Shown piece after piece: positions 5,671-8,920 of a stretch of DNA of 8,920 nucleotides (position 1 is its first letter; every line of letters starts with the position of its first letter). Source of the DNA: Filomicrobium sp. GTDB taxonomy: Bacteria; Pseudomonadota; Alphaproteobacteria; Rhizobiales; Hyphomicrobiaceae. The translations under genes and the position numbers were made by a program. The notes under the pieces are model-generated. The model saw nothing but the letters and a program-made list of their open reading frames with translations, made no database searches and was not told the origin of the DNA. Where the stretch lies: positions 1 to 8,920 of the forward strand of contig JAJFHK010000122.1 in the NCBI GenBank assembly GCA_021775655.1, read 5' to 3'.

Positions 5671-6830
5671 CGCAATGCTGCAGCGCGCTTCTTGGCAAGC
5701 CCGTCCCAAATCGTCCTGATCCTTGCGGTATCCTCAATGCGTTCGAAGTCCTGGTCTTCGAGACGCCCGGCCAGCGAGCCGTCATGAAATAGGATCTCGA
5801 CGGCGTGCGTGCTCTTCAACAGGATTTTGAATTCCTCTAGCCGCAAGACCGGTGGCTTCTTCGAGCCGCGCCCAGGTACGATTTCCGGCCTGCCCTCTAA
5901 CATTGCCGGCTTGGACTTTGAGGCAGAACCATCCGCGCGGGATTTTGGCCAAACGTCGCTGCCCCAGATCACCGCGCTTATGTCCTGGTAGGCGAACTGG
6001 TGCACCGTCAGGTAGACCGCTTCGCCGGATTTGAGATCGACTGCGCCTTCCAGAACCGCGACATCATTTTCACCTAGATCAAAAGCGCACACACCAATCG
6101 GAGAAACGCGCGGGATCTTGTCCGTTCCAACCCTTGCAATAATGTCGGGCATGTTAAGACGGTGCCGTTTTGGAAAACACTTCAAGTAGTGCGTATTTGC
6201 TCCTTCGAGCCTACCGGCTGGGATTGGTAGATGCGCTCGAGCGTCGCGGACAAAGTCGCGAAATTGTATCGCGGTGAGTTCATCGATTTCTTTTTCTAAG
6301 TCCGCAAGTGACTTGGGCGCCTGTCGTTGCTGGTAGAAATAGGACAATACCGCTGCACCAAAGGCCATGGCGGCAATCAAAATCATCAGCGGGATCAACC
6401 AGGCCGGGCCAGTATCAAAATAGAATACATCGAATGTGGCCACCGCGATTGCAAGAAACATCGGTGCCGGCCAGCCACGGCTCCACAGGGCCTCGAAGAG
6501 TGAGAGCACCATCAACAAAAGCCCCGGCAGCAGAAAGACCAACCCGTCGGCCTGTCCAAGAATGTGCCTGTCGGTCTCCTCGGTAAGGATCACCTTCACA
6601 ATTGGGGCGGCAAACAGCGCCAAGCCGGTTAGACCGACCACCCAGCGCAGCATCAACGTCGTCAACTTTGCCTTGAGGTATTCCTTCAGATTGCGGTCAT
6701 GCTGCTTTGAGAAGTAATCATTCAGCAGGTTTTCAATGGCCTTACGCTTTGCTTTGGCTTCGCCGGTTGGCGTAGATCCGGATACGCCATTAGTTGCTGG
6801 GCCTGGTCCGCTCGAAGCGTTCTCCTGCAT
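5667..6830 (-). CDS. Unrecognised four-helix membrane protein with soluble C-terminal domain
   Basis: I do not recognise this 387-residue protein. The N-terminus is a Gly/Pro/Ser/Thr-rich segment (1-24), then a charged helical stretch (25-58). Four hydrophobic helices follow at about 62-83, 95-115, 122-137 and 144-166, paired as two hairpins. A charged linker (KSLADLEKEIDELT, 173-186) leads to a C-terminal domain of some 200 residues, probably cytosolic. That part includes strand-like segments such as AYQDISAVIWGSDVWP and VEILFHDGSLAG, which distantly recall bacterial PH-like domains; this is only an impression. ATG 6830 is chosen over GTG 6851 because GGAG lies 10-13 bases upstream of it. 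It converges on the SCO gene with overlapping stops. A link to copper is possible but unsupported. Confidence 0.75.
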   Translation of the reverse strand: MQENASSGPGPATNGVSGSTPTGEAKAKRKAIENLLNDYFSKQHDRNLKEYLKAKLTTLMLRWVVGLTGLALFAAPIVKVILTEETDRHILGQADGLVFLLPGLLLMVLSLFEALWSRGWPAPMFLAIAVATFDVFYFDTGPAWLIPLMILIAAMAFGAAVLSYFYQQRQAPKSLADLEKEIDELTAIQFRDFVRDARAHLPIPAGRLEGANTHYLKCFPKRHRLNMPDIIARVGTDKIPRVSPIGVCAFDLGENDVAVLEGAVDLKSGEAVYLTVHQFAYQDISAVIWGSDVWPKSRADGSASKSKPAMLEGRPEIVPGRGSKKPPVLRLEEFKILLKSTHAVEILFHDGSLAGRLEDQDFERIEDTARIRTIWDGLAKKRAAALR

Positions 6831-6926
6831 GGGGGAACTCCAACAAATCACAATCTAATGAACAAGCAACTGCAGAGGCTTACGCCACCCTATCTCATCG
6901 AAATAGCATAGCTCGCGAGCGAAGAG

Positions 6927-6954
6927 AGAATATTGGAATGGAAATCGACTTCAA
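6927..6954 (-). promoter_or_regulatory. Candidate promoter of the unknown membrane protein gene
   Basis: Minus-strand TTGAAG (6954-6949) and TATTCT (6932-6927) are 16 bp apart, close to a sigma-70-like arrangement. They would give a leader of about 90 nt before ATG 6830. A 19-bp dyad begins one base upstream of the -35 box. Pattern matching only. Confidence 0.35.
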
Positions 6955-6955
6955 A

Positions 6956-6974
6956 TTCGGTTTCTGAAACGGAA
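6956..6974. promoter_or_regulatory. 19-bp near-perfect dyad, possible operator
   Basis: TTCGGTTTCTGAAACGGAA reads as two nine-base arms around a central T, with eight of nine pairs matching. Its place next to a candidate -35 box suggests an activator or repressor site for the unknown membrane protein gene. Alternatively it may be a weak terminator of the dehydrogenase gene, whose stop is 32 bp away, since a short T-run follows on the minus strand. Confidence 0.35.
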
Positions 6975-7005
6975 GCTGTGACCGTGGTGCCTCACAACCA
7001 GCCGT

Positions 7006-7758
7006 CTACACGCAGCGGCCACCGTCGACTTCAATGGCAACGCCCGTGATGAATTCTGAGGCATCCTCCGCCAGGAACACAGCTGCATTTGCAATGTCGG
7101 ATGGCCGTGACATCCGCCCCAGCGGAATTGTCGAAACAAATTTAGCGCGGTTCTCCGGCGTATCCGCCTGCCCCATGAACGTTTCCAAAAGTCCCGTTTC
7201 GCCGATCACCGGATTGATCGCATTAACGCGGATCTTTTTTGGCGCCAGTTCGGCTGCCAACGATTTTGTCAGGGTGATCGCGGCGCCTTTGGACCCGTTG
7301 TACCAAGTCAACCCCGGACGCGGCCTGACGCCTGCTGTCGAAGCCGTATTGATGATAACGCCGCCGCCACGCCGCTCCATGGCCGGCACGGCCGCAAGCG
7401 TGGTGAGATACAGCGACTTCACATTGACAGCGTAGATCCTGTCGAATTCGTCTTCCGTGACTTCCAGCACGGGCTTGTTGGCGTGCGTTGTCCCAGCGTT
7501 GTTGACCAGAATGTCGAGCCCGCCGAAATGGTCCACCGCCGCCGCGACCATCGCCTTCACGTCATCGCGGTTGGTGACATCGGCCTGGATGCCAAAGGCA
7601 GAATTGCCCAGGTGCGCAGCCGCAGATTGGGCTCCATCTGCATTCAGATCAGCGATGACGACGCGCGCGCCTTCGTGAACGTAAGCTTCGGCGATGCCGC
7701 GACCGAAGCCCGAAGCGGCCCCCGTAACAATGGCAACCTTATTCGTAAGGCGGCCCAT
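7006..7758 (-). CDS. Short-chain dehydrogenase/reductase (classical SDR)
   Basis: A 250-residue NAD(P)-dependent oxidoreductase of the classical SDR family. It has the cofactor-binding TGAASGFG (12-19), D60 of ADVT, NNAG (86-89), N112, and the catalytic S140, Y153 and K157 (YNGSK). The C-terminal FITGVAIEVDGG is typical of FabG and glucose-1-dehydrogenase-like members. D37 after the second beta-strand (VVIADLN) favours NAD(H) over NADPH. The substrate cannot be read from sequence. ATG 7758 is chosen because the product then begins at the conserved first beta-strand. Only one base separates it from the pheA stop (TGA-C-ATG), so translation is probably coupled. The frame stays open upstream inside pheA, but that part is non-homologous shadow sequence. 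Confidence 0.93.
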   Translation of the reverse strand: MGRLTNKVAIVTGAASGFGRGIAEAYVHEGARVVIADLNADGAQSAAAHLGNSAFGIQADVTNRDDVKAMVAAAVDHFGGLDILVNNAGTTHANKPVLEVTEDEFDRIYAVNVKSLYLTTLAAVPAMERRGGGVIINTASTAGVRPRPGLTWYNGSKGAAITLTKSLAAELAPKKIRVNAINPVIGETGLLETFMGQADTPENRAKFVSTIPLGRMSRPSDIANAAVFLAEDASEFITGVAIEVDGGRCV

Positions 7759-7759
7759 G

Positions 7760-8713
7760 TCATCGGTGTCCTTGCATGGCAATCGGCGGTTTCGCCAAGC
7801 GTTCCATCTCTGCCCGATAGGGACTCGCCGGGTATGTCCCCAGAACGCGCACCTGGGTCGAAAAGAACGACAATTCTTCCAAAGCCAGCTGCACCATGCG
7901 TTCGGCGGGATGTCCTTCCACATCGGCGAAGAACATGGTTGCGTTGAAGCTCCCTTCCTGCTGGTAGCTTTCAAGCTTCGTCATGTTGACGCCGTTTGTC
8001 GCAAACCCGCCGAGTGCCTTGTAGAGGGCGGCGGGAACGTTGCGTACGCGAAACAGAAATGTTGTGATCACAGGTCCATCTTCGGGTTCGGCATCGTCCG
8101 GGTCGCGGGAAAGGATAACGAACCGGGTCGTATTGTGGACCTCGTCCTCGATATCGCTTTTCAAGATTTCGAGCCCATAGATTTCAGCAGCCAGTGTCGT
8201 GGCAATAGCCGCCTGCGTTGAATCGTCGTTTTCGGCGACCATCCGTGCCGACCCGGCGGTGTCAGCTTCGGGAATTGGCTTCAGCCCAAGCTTTCGTAGC
8301 GTATTGCGGCATTGCCCGAGCGCCTGGGTGTGACTGTGCGCGCGCTTTATGTCCTCTATCCGTGTGCCGGGTTTCGCGAGTAGCTGATGGCGCACCCGTA
8401 GAAAGTGCTCACCCACGATATATAATTCGGCCTCGGGTAGAAGATGATGTATGTCTGCTACCCTGCCGGCGACCGAATTCTCAATCGGAATCATTGCATA
8501 GACGGCATCGCCTGAACGAACCGCAGAGATGGCGTCCTCGAAGGTCGCGCAAGCGACGGCCTCCATCGCCGGGAACGCTTCAGCGCAAGCCACATGCGAA
8601 TTCGCCCCCGGTTCACCTTGGAAAGCAATGCGCTCGCCCGGACGTTCGGCGCCCGATCGCTGGAAAGCAGCGCCGGGATCTTGCTTCGAATCTCTATTAT
8701 TAGATGCGGTCAT
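7760..8713 (-). CDS. pheA: Prephenate dehydratase, monofunctional, with ACT domain
   Basis: This 317-residue cytosolic enzyme converts prephenate to phenylpyruvate in phenylalanine synthesis. The dehydratase domain (about 28-205) shows the FQGEPGANSH start, IPIENSVAGRV (75-85) and the catalytic HNTTRFVIL (193-201, T196 central). The ACT domain (about 215-292) carries GGFATNGVNMTKLESYQ, the region that binds phenylalanine for feedback inhibition. There is no chorismate mutase domain, as is usual in alphaproteobacteria. The first 27 residues are polar and probably disordered. The start ATG 8713 has only a poor ribosome binding site (GGACACAAG) and lies 7 bases after a perfect hairpin. It sits downstream of kdsB and is followed immediately by the SDR gene, suggesting one transcript. 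Confidence 0.97.
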   Translation of the reverse strand: MTASNNRDSKQDPGAAFQRSGAERPGERIAFQGEPGANSHVACAEAFPAMEAVACATFEDAISAVRSGDAVYAMIPIENSVAGRVADIHHLLPEAELYIVGEHFLRVRHQLLAKPGTRIEDIKRAHSHTQALGQCRNTLRKLGLKPIPEADTAGSARMVAENDDSTQAAIATTLAAEIYGLEILKSDIEDEVHNTTRFVILSRDPDDAEPEDGPVITTFLFRVRNVPAALYKALGGFATNGVNMTKLESYQQEGSFNATMFFADVEGHPAERMVQLALEELSFFSTQVRVLGTYPASPYRAEMERLAKPPIAMQGHR

Positions 8714-8720
8714 CTTGTGT

Positions 8721-8742
8721 CCGGTCGTTTTGCATCGACCGG
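8721..8742 (-). promoter_or_regulatory. Hairpin in the pheA leader
   Basis: CCGGTCG and CGACCGG form a perfect 7-bp stem around an 8-base loop, ending 7 bases before the pheA ATG. The only GG available as a ribosome binding site lies in the 3' arm, so the stem could limit pheA translation or mark the kdsB 3' end. No U-run follows, so it is not a standard terminator. Confidence 0.5.
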
Positions 8743-8835
8743 CTGGGCCCGCGAAATGCGGCTGCGGCGGTCACCATTGGAGTCATTCAGATTGGCCAGA
8801 GTGTCAGTTGCGGGCAACCCCGAATTGAGCCCTGT

Positions 8836-8920
8836 TCATTCAGATTGTTGTTTATTCTCAAAGGCCTTTCGCGCCCGCTCCAAATCGGCGGGAGTATCGA
8901 CACCGAGCGGAACAGTGTCA
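8836..8920 (-). CDS. kdsB: CMP-KDO synthetase (3-deoxy-manno-octulosonate cytidylyltransferase), C-terminal fragment
   Basis: Only the last 27 codons are in the window, ending at TGA 8838-8836. They read DTVPLGVDTPADLERARKAF and a short polar tail. GVDTPxDLERAR is the characteristic end of KdsB, the enzyme that activates KDO with CTP for lipopolysaccharide core synthesis. The position directly upstream of pheA on the same strand is familiar from rhizobial and related genomes. The call rests on a short stretch, but the motif is specific. The gap to pheA is 122 bp. Confidence 0.8.
   Translation of the reverse strand, partial: DTVPLGVDTPADLERARKAFENKQQSE

Larger units (their letters stand above)
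6831..7005. other. Intergenic region upstream of the unknown membrane protein gene
   Basis: This 175-bp gap lies between the start of the unknown membrane protein gene and the end of the dehydrogenase gene, both on the minus strand. It contains a 10-bp perfect palindrome GCTCGCGAGC (6911-6920) and, farther out, promoter-like boxes and a 19-bp dyad listed separately. There is no strong intrinsic terminator for the dehydrogenase operon; the dyad itself could form only a weak hairpin. Confidence 0.5.

Noticed and set aside
7759..7974. Extended N-terminus of the SDR
   Set aside because: The extra residues are the alternative frame of the pheA ACT domain. The SDR fold begins at Met 7758.
7694..8221. 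Plus-strand 175-residue open frame
   Set aside because: It is antisense to pheA and the SDR gene, with no ribosome binding site or known motif.

Overview
The window looks like a chromosomal segment of an alphaproteobacterium, probably Hyphomicrobiales-like. This rests on the gene set and protein styles: a DnaX with almost no zinc-module cysteines, a small SRP RNA beside dnaX, a NudC of about 312 residues, a monofunctional PheA with an ACT domain, and KdsB directly upstream of PheA. Base composition is moderately GC-rich throughout, and no tRNA, rRNA, insertion sequence or CRISPR array is visible. The species cannot be fixed from the sequence alone.

Left part (1-1758). The minus strand carries the 5' two-thirds of dnaX (clamp-loader gamma/tau subunit, cut by the window edge). 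Next to its start codon lie three tandem 36-bp units. Each holds a palindrome, and the third copy differs from the others by paired changes that keep the symmetry. A stretch of about 280 bp follows with no convincing gene but four clean hairpins. Then comes ffs, the 4.5S-type SRP RNA, on the minus strand, with its own promoter-like boxes and a U-run directly after its closing stem.

Centre-left (1759-5670, plus strand). nudC (NADH pyrophosphatase / NAD-cap hydrolase) is followed by a four-gene copper cassette: a small DUF2946-like membrane-anchored CPxC protein, a Met/His-rich outer-membrane beta-barrel-like protein, a PCu(A)C periplasmic copper chaperone with a His-rich tail, and a SCO1/SenC thiol copper chaperone. 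Together they are best read as a periplasmic copper acquisition and delivery route, most likely to the CuA site of cytochrome c oxidase.

Centre-right (5667-7005, minus strand). A gene for an unrecognised four-helix membrane protein with a soluble C-terminal domain converges on the SCO gene, with overlapping stop codons. Its upstream region carries promoter-like boxes and a 19-bp dyad.

Right part (7006-8920, minus strand). The transcription order is kdsB (CMP-KDO synthetase, only the C-terminus in the window), pheA (prephenate dehydratase), then a short-chain dehydrogenase whose start lies one base after the pheA stop.

No plainly unprecedented system is visible. The most interesting signals are the covarying palindromic tandem repeat at the dnaX start, the structured gene-free stretch beside ffs, and the copper cassette with its unusual Met/His-rich outer-membrane member next to an unknown membrane protein.
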